A stretch of 64,000 bases of DNA from contig OZ038533.1 of NCBI GenBank assembly GCA_964036665.1, positions 10,376,413 to 10,440,412 of the forward strand, given 5' to 3'. The DNA is from Gordius sp. MW1. Taxonomy: Eukaryota; Nematomorpha; Gordioida; Gordea; Gordiidae. Of this stretch, positions 36,771-48,819 are shown in pieces (position 1 is the stretch's first letter; each line of letters starts with the position of its first letter). The translations under genes were made by a program, and so were the position numbers. The notes under the pieces were generated by a model. The model did no database searches and had not been told where the DNA came from. It saw only the letters and a program-made list of their open reading frames with translations.

Positions 36771-39700
36771 TTTTATTTTGACAAAAGACAACGTTTTATT
36801 GTTGCGACTAGTTTGTTGTATCGCAACGTGAGTGCTTAAATTTTCAAAAATGCACAATGCGATCATGATTTCAAAGTAATAGTTTTCTGATTCTGATAAA
36901 TTTTTACTTGAGATCATAGAAACCACGTGTGAAAACGACAACTTTTATCGGATGAATACGGTTCAAAGAAAAATATGTGAAAAATTTTGAGGTAACAATA
37001 TTTATTTTTTTCAATTCTATGTGAAAGAGCATTAAAAAATATATAAAAGTAAGCCAATTTGAGAATCCTATTATCCTCGATTGACTTCCGAAAAGAGGTT
37101 TTAAGCTACGAGAACTATTATTTTGACAAAAGACAACGTTTTATTGTTGCGACTAGTTTGTTGTATCGCAACGTGAGTGCTTAATTTTTCAAAAATGCAC
37201 TATGCGATCATGATTTCAAAGTAATAGTTTTCTGATTCTGATAAATTTTTACTTGAGATCATAGAAACCACGTGTGAAAACGACAACTTTTATCGGATGA
37301 ATACGGTTCAAAGAAAAATATGTGAAAAATTTTGAGGTAACAATATTTATTTTTTTCAATTCTATGTGAAAGAGCATTAAAAAATATATAAAAGTAAGCC
37401 AATTTGAGAATCCTATTATCCTCGATTGACTTCCGAAAAGAGGTTTTAAGCTACGAGAACTATTATTTTGACAAAAGACAACGTTTTATTGTTGCGACTA
37501 GTTTGTTGTATCGCAACGTGAGTGCTTAATTTTTCAAAAATGCACTATGCGATCATGATTTCAAAGTAATAGTTTTCTGATTCTGATAAATTTTTACTTG
37601 AGATCATAGAAACCACGTCTGAAAACGACAACTTTCATCGGATGAATACGGTTCAAAGAAAAATATGTGAAAAATTTTGAGGTATTTTTTTCGATTCTAT
37701 GTGAAAGAGCGTAAAAAAATATATAAAAGTGAGCCAATTTGAGAATCCTATTATCCTCGATTGACTTCCGAAAAGAGGTTTTAAGCTGCGAGAACTTTTA
37801 TTTTGACAAAAGACAACGTTTTATTGTTGCGACTAGTTTGTTGTATCGCAACGTGAGTGCTTAAATTTTCAAAAATGCACAATGCGATCATGATTTCAAA
37901 GTAATAGTTTTCTGATTCTGATAAATTTTTACTTGAGATCATAGAAACCACGTGTGAAAACGACAACTTTTATCGGATGAATACGGTTCAAAGAAAAATA
38001 TGTGAAAAATTTTGAGGTAACAATATTTATTTTTTTCAATTCTATGTGAAAGAGCATTAAAAAATATATAAAAGTAAGCCAATTTGAGAATCCTATTATC
38101 CTCGATTGACTTCCGAAAAGAGGTTTTAAGCTACGAGAACTATTATTTTGACAAAAGACAACGTTTTATTGTTGCGACTAGTTTGTTGTATCGCAACGTG
38201 AGTGCTTAATTTTTCAAAAATGCACTATGCGATCATGATTTCAAAGTAATAGTTTTCTGATTCTGATAAATTTTTACTTGAGATCATAGAAACCACGTCT
38301 GAAAACGACAACTTTCATCGGATGAATACGGTTCAAAGAAAAATATGTGAAAAATTTTGAGGTAAAAATATTTATTTTTTTCGATTTTATGTGAAAGAGC
38401 GTAAAAAAATATATAAAAGTGAGCCAATTTGAGAATCCTATTATCCTCGATTGACTTCCGAAAAGAGGTTTTAAGCTGCGAGAACTTTCATTTTGACAAA
38501 AGACAACGTTTTATTGTTGCGACTAGTTTGTTGTATCGCAACGTGAGTGCTTAATTTTTCAAAAATGCACAATGCGATCATGATTTCAAAGTAATAGTTT
38601 TCTGATTCTGATAAATTTTTACTTGAGATCATAGAAACCACGTCTGAAAACGACAACTTTCATCGGATGAATACGGTTCAAAGAAAAATATGTGAAAAAT
38701 TTTGAGGTAAAAATATTTATTTTTTTCGATTTTATGTGAAAGAGCGTAAAAAAATATATAAAAGTGAGCAAATTTGAGAATCCTATTATCCTCGATTGAC
38801 TTCCGAAAAGAGGTTTTAAGCTGCGAGAACTTTCATTTTGACAAAAGACAACGTTTTATTGTTGCGACTAGTTTGTTGTATCGCAACGTGAGTGCTTAAT
38901 TTTTCAAAAATGCACAATGCGATCATGATTTCAAAGTAATAGTTTTGTGATTCTGATAAATTTTTACTTGAGATCATAGAAACCACGTGTGAAAACGACA
39001 ACTTTCATCGGATGAATACGGTTCAAAGAAAAATATGTAAAAAATTTTGAGGTAAAAATATTTATTTTTTTCAATTCTATGTGAAAGAGCATGAAAAAAT
39101 ATATAAAAGTAAGCCAATTTGAGAATCCTATTATCCGAGATTGACTTCTGAAAAGAGGTTTTAAGCTGCGAGAACTATCATTTTGACAAAAGACAACGTT
39201 TTATTGTTGCGACTAGTTTGTTGTATCGCAACGTGAGTGCTTAATTTTCAAAAATGCACTATGCGATCATGATTTCAAAGTAATAGTTTTCTGATTCTGA
39301 TAAATTTTTACTTGGGATCATAGAAACCACGTCTGAAAACGACAACTTTCATCGGATGAATACGGTTCAAAGAAAAATATGTGAAAAATTTTGAGGTATT
39401 TTTTTCGATTCTATGTGAAAGAGCGTAAAAAAATATATAAAAGTGAGCCAATTTGAGAATCCTATTATCCTCGATTGACTTCCGAAAAGAGGTTTTAAGC
39501 TGCGAGAACTTTCATTTTGACAAAAGACAACGTTTTATTGTTGCGACTAGTTTGTTGTATCGCAACGTGAGTGCTTAATTTTTCAAAAATGCACTATGCG
39601 ATCATGATTTCAAAGTAATAGTTTTCTGATTCTGATAAATTTTTACTTGGGATCATAGAAACCACGTCTGAAAACGACAACTTTCATCGGATGAATACGG

Positions 39701-40198
39701 TTCAAAGAAAAATATGTGAAAAATTTTGAGGTATTTTTTTCGATTCTATGTGAAAGAGCGTAAAAAAATATATAAAAGTGAGCCAATTTGAGAATCCTAT
39801 TATCCTCGATTGACTTCCGAAAAGAGGTTTTAAGCTGCGAGAACTTTCATTTTGACAAAAGACAACGTTTTATTGTTGCGACTAGTTTGTTGTATCGCAA
39901 CGTGAGTGCTTAATTTTTCAAAAATGCACAATGCGATCATGATTTCAAAGTAATAGTTTTCTGATTCTGATAAATTTTTACTTGAGATCATAGAAACCAC
40001 GTGTGAAAACGACAACTTTTATCGGATGAATACGGTTCAAAGAAAAATATGTGAAAAACTTTGAGGTAAAAATATTTATTTTTTTCAATTCTATGTGAAA
40101 GAGCATGAAAAAATATATAAAAGTAAGCCAATTTGAGAATCCTATTATCCGAGATTGACTTCTGAAAAGAGGTTTTAAGCTGCGAGAACTATCATTTT
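36771..40198. repeat. Right part of class D zone with 1025-bp copy
   Basis: 'cttttattttg' (36769 and 37794), 'gcttaaattttc' (36835 and 37860) and 'ggtaacaat' (36991 and 38016) recur at +1025. Class D deletions at 37684, 39399 and 39734 close the zone. The base change 'gttttgtgattc' at 38943 is private. After about 40.1 kb class D is not seen again. Confidence 0.78.
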
Positions 40199-40888
40199 GA
40201 CAAAAGACAACGTTTTATTGTTGCGACTAGTTTGTTGTATCGCAACGTGAGTGCTTAATTTTTCAAAAATGCACTATGCGATCATGATTTCAAAGTAATA
40301 GCTTTCTGATTCTGATAAATTTTTACTTGATATCATAGAAACCACGTCTGAAAACGACAACTTTCATCGGATGAATTCGGTTCAAAGAAAAATATGTGAA
40401 AAATTTTGAGGTAAAAATATTTATTTTTTTCAATTCTATGTGAAAGAGCATGAAAAAATATATAAAAGTAAGCCAATTTGAGAATCCTATTATCCGAGAT
40501 TGACTTCTGAAAAGAGGTTTTAAGCTGCGAGAACTATCATTTTGACAAAAGACAACGTTTTATTGTTGCGACTAGTTTGTTGTATCGCAACAGGAGTGCT
40601 TAATTTTTCAAAAATGCACTATGCGATCATGATTTCAAAGTAATAGTTTTCTGATTCTGATAAATTTTTACTTGATATCATAGAAACCACGTCTGAAAAC
40701 GACAACTTTCATCGGATGAATTCGGTTCAAAGAAAAATATGTGAAAAATTTTGAGGTAAAAATATTTATTTTTTTCAATTCTATGTGAAAGAGCATGAAA
40801 AAATATATAAGAGTAAGCCAATTTGAGAATCCTATTATCCGAGATTGACTTCTTAAAAGAGGTTTTAAGCTGCGAAAACTATCATTTA
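40199..40888. repeat. Two adjacent near-identical monomers with GATATC and GAATTC
   Basis: Both monomers share 'cttgatatcat' (GATATC at 40329 and 40674) and 'ggatgaattcgg' (GAATTC at 40373 and 40718), which I did not see elsewhere in those positions. This marks a fresh 345-bp duplication. The second copy differs by 'gcaacaggag' at 40588 and 'ataagagtaag' near 40807. Confidence 0.85.
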
Positions 40889-41920
40889 GACAAAAGACAA
40901 CGTTTTATTGTTGCGACTAGTTTGTTGTATCGCAACGTGCATGCTTAATTTTTCAAAAATGCACTATGCGGTCATGATTTCAAAGTAATAGTTTTCTGAT
41001 TCTGATAAATTTTTACTTGAGATCATAGAAACCACGTCTGAAAACGACAACTTTCATCGGATGAATACGGTTCAAAGAAATATGTGAAAAATTTTGAGGT
41101 AAAAATATTTATTTTTTTCGATTCTATGTGAAAGAGCGTAAAAAAATATATAAAAGTAAGCCAATTTGAGAATCCTATTATCCTCGATTGACTTCCGAAA
41201 AGAGGTTTTAATCTGCGAGAACTATCATTTTGACAAAAGACAACGTTATATTGTTGCGACTAGTTTGTTGTATCGCAACGTGAGTGCTTAATTTTTCAAA
41301 AATGCACAATGCGATCATGATTTCAAAGTAATAGTTTTCTGATTCTGATAAATTTTTACTTGAGATCATAGAAACCACGTCTGAAAACGACAACTTTCAT
41401 CGGATGAATACGGTTCAAAGAAAAATATGTGAAAAATTTTGAGGTAAAAATATTTATTTTTTTCAATTCTATGTGAAAGAGCATGAAAAAATATATAAAA
41501 GTAAGCCAATTTGAGAATCCTATTATCCGAGATTGACTTCTGAAAAGAGGTTTAAGCTGCGAGAACTATCATTTTGACAAAAGACAACGTTTTATTGTTG
41601 CGACTAGTTTGTTGTATCGCAACGTGAGTGCTTAATTTTTCAAAAATGCATTATGCGATCATGATTTCAAAGTAATAGTTTTCTGATTCTGATAAATTTT
41701 TACTTGAGATCATAGAAACCACGTCTGAAAACGACAACTTTCATCGGATGAATACGGTTCAAAGAAAAATATGTGAAAAATTTTGAGGTAAAAATATATA
41801 TTTTTTTCGATTCTATGTGAAAGAACGTAAAAAAATATATAAAAGTAAGCAAATTTTAGAATCCTATTATCCTCGATTGACTTCCGAAAAGAGGTTTTAA
41901 GCTGCGAGAACTATCATTTT
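40889..41920. repeat. Three irregular monomers between repeat zones
   Basis: Private changes cluster here: 'catttagac' at 40884, 'cgtgcatgc' at 40936, 'gcggtcatg' at 40968, a shortened 'caaagaaatatg' at 41073, 'aatctgcgag' at 41209 and 'gttatattg' at 41246. The loss of one T in 'gaggtttaagc' at 41548 reappears at 45346 and 47757. Confidence 0.7.
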
Positions 41921-43301
41921 GACAAAAGACAACGTTTTATTGTTGCGACTAGTTTGTTGTATCGCAACGTGAGTGCTTAATTTTTCAAAAATGCACAATG
42001 CGATCATGATTTCAAAGTAATAGTTTTCTGATTCTGATAAATTTTTACTTGAGATCATAGAAACCACGTGTGAAAACGACAACTTTCATCGGATGAATAC
42101 GGTTCAAAGAAAAATATGTGAAAAATTTTGAGGTAAAAATATTTATTTTTTTCAATTCTATGTGAAAGAGCATTAAAAAATATATAAAAGTAAGCCAATT
42201 TGAGAATCCTATTATCCGAGATTGACTTCTGAAAAGAGGTTTTAAGCTGCGAGAACTATCATTTTGACAAAAGACAACGTTTTATTGTTGCGACTAGTTT
42301 GTTGTATCGCAACGTGAGTGCTTAATTTTTCAAAAATGCACTATGCGATCATGATTTCAAAGTAATAGTTTTCTGATTCTGATAAATTTTTACTTGGGAT
42401 CATAGAAACCACGTCTGAAAACGACAACTTTCATCGGATGAATACGGTTCAAAGAAAAATATGTGAAAAATTTTGAGGTAAAAATATTTATTTTTTTTCG
42501 ATTCTATGTGAAAGAGCGTAAAAAAATATATAAAAGTAAGCCAATTTTAGAATCCTATTATCCTCGATTGACTTCCGAAAAGAGGTTTTAAGCTGCGAGA
42601 ACTATCATTTTGACAAAAGACAACGTTTTATTGTTGCGACTAGTTTGTTGTATCGCAACGTGAGTGCTTAATTTTTCAAAAATGCACTATGCGATCATGA
42701 TTTCAAAGTAATAGTTTTCTGATTCTGATAAATTTTTACTTGAGATCATAGAAACCACGTCTGAAAACGACAACTTTCATCGGATGAATACGGTTCAAAG
42801 AAAAATATGTGAAAAATTTTGAGGTAAAAATATTTATTTTTTTCAATTCTATGTGAAAGAGCATGAAAAAATATATAAAAGTAAGCCAATTTGAGAATCC
42901 TATTATCCGAGATTGACTTCTGAAAAGAGGTTTTAAGCTGCGAGAACTATCATTTTGACAAAAGACAACGTTTTATTGTTGCGACTAGTTTGTTGTATCG
43001 CAACGTGAGTGCTTAATTTTTCAAAAATGCACTATGCGATCATGATTTCAAAGTAATAGTTTTCTGATTCTGATAAATTTTTACTTGGGATCATAGAAAC
43101 CACGTCTGAAAACGACAACTTTCATCGGATGAATACGGTTCAAAGAAAAATATGTGAAAAATTTTGAGGTAAAAATATTTATTTTTTTCGATTCTATGTG
43201 AAAGAGCGTCAAAAAATATATAAAAGTGAGCCAATTTGAGAATCCTATTATCCTCGATTGACTTCCGAAAAGAGGTTTTAAGCTGCGAGAACTATCATTT
43301 T
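41921..43301. repeat. 1381-bp (four-monomer) repeat, copy 1
   Basis: Its pattern is copied in the next block. 'gcattaaaaaa' recurs at 42171 and 43551, and 'gccaattttag' at 42540 and 43920. The one-base length difference comes from an extra T in the T run at about 42490. Confidence 0.8.
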
Positions 43302-44681
43302 GACAAAAGACAACGTTTTATTGTTGCGACTAGTTTGTTGTATCGCAACGTGAGTGCTTAATTTTTCAAAAATGCACAATGCGATCATGATTTCAAAGTA
43401 ATAGTTTTCTGATTCTGATAAATTTTTACTTGAGATCATAGAAACCACGTGTGAAAACGACAACTTTCATCGGATGAATACGGTTCAAAGAAAAATATGT
43501 GAAAAATTTTGAGGTAAAAATATTTATTTTTTTCAATTCTATGTGAAAGAGCATTAAAAAATATATAAAAGTAAGCCAATTTGAGAATCCTATTATCCGA
43601 GATTGACTTCTGAAAAGAGGTTTTAAGCTGCGAGAACTATCATTTTGACAAAAGACAACGTTTTATTGTTGCGACTAGTTTGTTGTATCGCAACGTGAGT
43701 GCTTAATTTTTCAAAAATGCACTATGCGATCATGATTTCAAAGTAATAGTTTTCTGATTCTGATAAATTTTTACTTGGGATCATAGAAACCACGTCTGAA
43801 AACGACAACTTTCATCGGATGAATACGGTTCAAAGAAAAATATGTGAAAAATTTTGAGGTAAAAATATTTATTTTTTTCGATTCTATGTGAAAGAGCGTA
43901 AAAAAATATATAAAAGTAAGCCAATTTTAGAATCCTATTATCCTCGATTGACTTCCGAAAAAAGGTTTTAAGCTGCGAGAACTATCATTTTGACAAAAGA
44001 CAACGTTTTATTGTTGCGACTAGTTTGTTGTATCGCAACGTGAGTGCTTAATTTTTCAAAAATGCACTATGCGATCATGATTTCAAAGTAATAGTTTTCT
44101 GATTCTGATAAATTTTTACTTGAGATCATAGAAACCACGTCTGAAAACGACAACTTTCATCGGATGAATACGGTTCAAAGAAAAATATGTGAAAAATTTT
44201 GAGGTAAAAATATTTATTTTTTTCAATTCTATGTGAAAGAGCATGAAAAAATATATAAAAGTAAGCCAATTTGAGAATCCTATTATCCGAGATTGACTTC
44301 TGAAAAGAGGTTTTAAGCTGCGAGAACTATCATTTTGACAAAAGACAACGTTTTATTGTTGCGACTAGTTTGTTGTATCGCAACGTGAGTGCTTAATTTT
44401 TCAAAAATGCACTATGCGATCATGATTTCAAAGTAATAGTTTTCTGATTCTGATAAATTTTTACTTGGGATCATAGAAACCACGTCTGAAAACGACAACT
44501 TTCATCGGATGAATACGGTTCAAAGAAAAATATGTGAAAAATTTTGAGGTAAAAATATTTATTTTTTTCGATTCTATGTGAAAGAGCGTCAAAAAATATA
44601 TAAAAGTGAGCCAATTTGAGAATCCTATTATCCTCGATTGACTTCCGAAAAGAGGTTTTAAGCTGCGAGAACTTTCATTTT
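43302..44681. repeat. 1380-bp (four-monomer) repeat, copy 2
   Basis: This tandem partner of the previous block shares 'gcgtcaaaaaa' (43206 in the first copy, 44586 here). It differs by 'gaaaaaagg' at 43957 and by 'aactttcat' at its right border. Its right half also takes part in the 2414-bp similarity. Confidence 0.8.
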
Positions 44682-47095
44682 GACAAAAGACAACGTTTTA
44701 TTGTTGCGACTAGTTTGTCGTATCGCAACGTGAGTGCTTAATTTTTCAAAAATGCACAATGCGATCATGATTTCAAAGTAATAGTTTTCTGATTCTGATA
44801 AATTTTTACTTGAGATCATAGAAACCACGTGTGAAAACGACAACTTTCATCGGATGAATATGGTTCAAAGAAAAATATGTGAAAAATTTTGAGGTAAAAA
44901 TATTTATTTTTTTCGATTCTATGTGAAAGAGCATGAAAAAATATATAAAAGTAAGCCAATTTGAGAATCCTATTATCCGAGATTGACTTCTGAAAAGAGG
45001 TTTTAAGCTGCGAGAACTATCATTTTGACAAAAGACAACGTTTTATTGTTGCGACTAGTTTGTTGTATCGCAACGTGAGTGCTTAATTTTTCAAAAATGC
45101 ACAATGCGATCATGATTTCAAAGTAATAGTTTTCTGATTCTGATAAATTTTTACTTGAGATCATAGAAACCACGTCTGAAAACGACAACTTTCATCGGAT
45201 GAATACGGTTCAAAGAAAAATATGTGAAAAATTTTGAGGTAAAAATATTTATTTTTTTCAATTCTATGTGAAAGAGCATGAAAAAATATATAAAAGTAAG
45301 CCAATTTGAGAATCCTATTATCCGAGATTGACTTCTGAAAAGAGGTTTAAGCTGCGAGAACTATCATTTTGACAAAAGACAACGTTTTATTGTTGCGACT
45401 AGTTTGTTGTATCGCAACGTGAGTGCTTAATTTTTCAAAAATGCACTATGCGATCATGATTTCAAAGTAATAGTTTTCTGATTCTGATAAATTTTTACTT
45501 GAGATCATAGAAACCACGTCTGAAAACGACAACTTTCATCGGATGAATACGGTTCAAAGAAAAATATGTGAAAAATTTTGAGGTAATAATATTTATTTTT
45601 TTCAATTCTATGTGAAAGAGCATGAAAAAATATATAAAAGTAAGCCAATTTGAGAATCCTATTATCCTCGATTGACTTCCGAAAAGAGGTTTTAAGCTGC
45701 GAGAACTATCATTTTGACAAAAGACAACGTTTTATTGTTGCGATTAGTTTGTTGTATCGCAACGTGAGTGCTTAATTTTTGAAAATGGCTCTATGCGATC
45801 ATGATTTCAAAGTAATAGTTTTCAGATTCTGATAAATTTTTACTTGGGATCATAGAAACCACGTCTGAAAACGACAACTTTCATCGGATGAATACGGTTC
45901 AAAGAAAAATATGTGAAAAATTTTGAGGTAAAAATATTTATTTTTTTCGATTCTATGTGAAAGAGCGTAAAGAAATATATAAAAGTAAGCCAATTTTAGA
46001 ATCCTATTATCCTCGATTGACTTCCGAAAAGAGGTTTTAAGCTGCGAGAACTATCATTTTGACAAAAGACAACGTTTTATTGTTGCGACTAGTTTGTTGT
46101 ATCGCAACGTGAGTGCTTAATTTTTCAAAAATGCACAATGCGATCATGATTTCAAAGTAATAGTTTTCTGATTCTGATAAATTTTTACTTGGGATCATAG
46201 AAACCACGTCTGAAAACGACAACTTTCATCGGATGAATACGGTTCAAAGAAAAATATGTGAAAAATTTTGAGGTAAAAATATTTATTTTTTTCGATTCTA
46301 TGTGAAAGAGCGTAAAAAAATATATAAAAGTAAGCCAATTTTAGAATCCTATTATCCTCGATTGACTTCCGAAAAGAGGTTTTAAGCTGCGAGAACTATC
46401 ATTTTGACAAAAGACAACGTTTTATTGTTGCGACTAGTTTGTTGTATCGCAACGTGAGTGCTTAATTTTTCAAAAATGCACTATGCGATCATGATTTCAA
46501 AGTAATAGTTTTCTGATTCTGATAAATTTTTACTTGAGATCATAGAAACCACGTCTGAAAACGACAACTTTCATCGGATGAATACGGTTCAAAGAAAAAT
46601 ATGTGAAAAATTTTGAGGTAAAAATATTTATTTTTTTCAATTCTATGTGAAAGAGCATGAAAAAATATATAAAAGTAAGCCAATTTGAGAATCCTATTAT
46701 CCGAGATTGACTTCTGAAAAGAGGTTTTAAGCTGCGAGAACTATCATTTTGACAAAAGACAACGTTTTATTGTTGCGACTAGTTTGTTGTATCGCAACGT
46801 GAGTGCTTAATTTTTCAAAAATGCACTATGCGATCATGATTTCAAAGTAATAGTTTTCTGATTCTGATAAATTTTTACTTGGGATCATAGAAACCACGTC
46901 TGAAAACGACAACTTTCATCGGATGAATACGGTTCAAAGAAAAATATGTGAAAAATTTTGAGGTAAAAATATTTATTTTTTTCGATTCTATGTGAAAGAG
47001 CGTCAAAAAATATATAAAAGTGAGCCAATTTGAGAATCCTATTATCCTCGATTGACTTCCGAAAAGAGGTTTTAAGCTGCGAGAACTTTCATTTT
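44682..47095. repeat. 2414-bp (seven-monomer) repeat, copy 1
   Basis: Shared with 47096 onward are 'tttgtcgtatcg' (44715 and 47129), 'gaggtttaagc' (45344 and 47755) and 'ggtaataatat' (45583 and 47997). It contains a class B monomer near 45790, the first after the long class B gap. One private change is 'gaatatggttc' at 44856. Confidence 0.83.
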
Positions 47096-48575
47096 GACAA
47101 AAGACAACGTTTTATTGTTGCGACTAGTTTGTCGTATCGCAACGTGAGTGCTTAATTTTTCAAAAATGCACAATGCGATCATGATTTCAAAGTAATAGTT
47201 TTCTGATTCTGATAAATTTTTACTTGAGATCATAGAAACCACGTGTGAAAACGACAACTTTCATCGGATGAATACGGTTCAAAGAAAAATATGTGAAAAA
47301 TTTTGAGGTAAAAATATTTATTTTTTTCGACTCTATGTGAAAGAGCATGAAAAAATATATAAAAGTAAGCCAATTTGAGAATCCTATTATCCGAGATTGA
47401 CTTCTGAAAAGAGGTTTTAAGCTGCGAGAACTATCATTTTGACAAAAGACAACGTTTTATTGTTGCGACTAGTTTGTTGTATCGCAACGTGAGTGCTTAA
47501 TTTTTCAAAAATGCACAATGCGATCATGATTTCAAAGTAATAGTTTTCTGATTCTGATAAATTTTTACTTGAGATCATAGAAACCACGTCTGAAAACGAC
47601 AACTTTCATCGGATGAATACGGTTCAAAGAAAAATATGTGAAAAATTTTGAGGTAAAAATATTTATTTTTTTCAATTCTATGTGAAAGAGCATGAAAAAA
47701 TATATAAAAGTAAGCCAATTTGAGAATCCTATTATCCGAGATTGACTTCTGAAAAGAGGTTTAAGCTGCGAGAACTATCATTTTGACAAAAGACAACGTT
47801 TTATTGTTGCGACTAGTTTGTTGTATCGCAACGTGAGTGCTTAATTTTTCAAAAATGCACTATGCGATCATGATTTCAAAGTAATAGTTTTCTGATTCTG
47901 ATAAATTTTTACTTGAGATCATAGAAACCACGTCTGAAAACGACAACTTTCATCGGATGAATACGGTTCAAAGAAAAATATGTGAAAAATTTTGAGGTAA
48001 TAATATTTATTATTTTCAATTCTATGTGAAAGAGCATGAAAAAATATATAAAAGTAAGCCAATTTGAGAATCCTATTATCCTCGATTGACTTCCGAAAAG
48101 AGGTTTTAAGCTGCGAGAACTATCATTTTGACAAAAGACAACGTTTTATTGTTGCGATTAGTTTGTTGTATCGCAACGTGAGTGCTTAATTTTTGAAAAT
48201 GGCTCTATGCGATCATGATTTCAAAGTAATAGTTTTCAGATTCTGATAAATTTTTACTTGGGATCATAGAAACCACGTCTGAAAACGACAACTTTCATCG
48301 GATAAATACGGTTCAAAGAAAAATATGTGAAAAATTTTGAGGTAAAAATATTTATTTTTTTCGATTCTATGTGAAAGAGCGTAAAAAAATATATAAAAGT
48401 AAGCCAATTTTAGAATCCTATTATCCTCGATTGACTTCCGAAAAGAGGTTTTAAGCTGCGAGAACTATCATTTTGACAAAATACAACGTTTTATTGTTGC
48501 GACTAGTTTGTTGTATCGCAACGTGAGTGCTTAATTTTTCAAAAATGCACAATGCGATCATGATTTCAAAGTAAT
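47096..48575. repeat. 2414-bp repeat, partial copy 2
   Basis: It follows copy 1 for about 1.5 kb. It then diverges in the monomer starting near 48475, where copy 1 reads 'cttgggatc...cacgtctg' and this copy reads 'cttgagatc...cacgtgtg'. Private changes are 'tttattattttc' at 48006 and 'aaaatacaacg' at 48478. Confidence 0.78.
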
Positions 48576-48819
48576 AGTTTTCTGATTCTGATAAATTTTT
48601 ACTTGAGATCATAGAAACCACGTGTGAAAACGACAACTTTCATCGGATGAATACGGTTCAAAGAAAAATATGTGAAAAATTTTGAGGTAAAAATATTTAT
48701 TTTTTTCAATTCTATGTGAAAGAGCATTAAAAAATATATAAAAGTAAGCCAATTTGAGAATCCTATTATCCGAGATTGACTTCTGAAAAGAGGTTTTAAG
48801 CTGCGAGAACTATCATTTT

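Larger units (their letters stand above)
28400..39790. repeat. Class D monomers: ten copies of one 10-bp deletion
   Basis: Ten monomers read 'gaggtatttttttcg', having lost AAAATATTTA between two TA dinucleotides, at about 28440, 30154, 31180, 32894, 34610, 34944, 36660, 37684, 39399 and 39734. The spacings correspond to 5, 3, 5, 5, 1, 5, 3, 5 and 1 monomers. One deletion event followed by block amplification explains this better than ten separate deletions. These monomers also share 'cttgggatc' in nearly all cases and are followed by 'aaaagtgagcc'. Confidence 0.88.
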
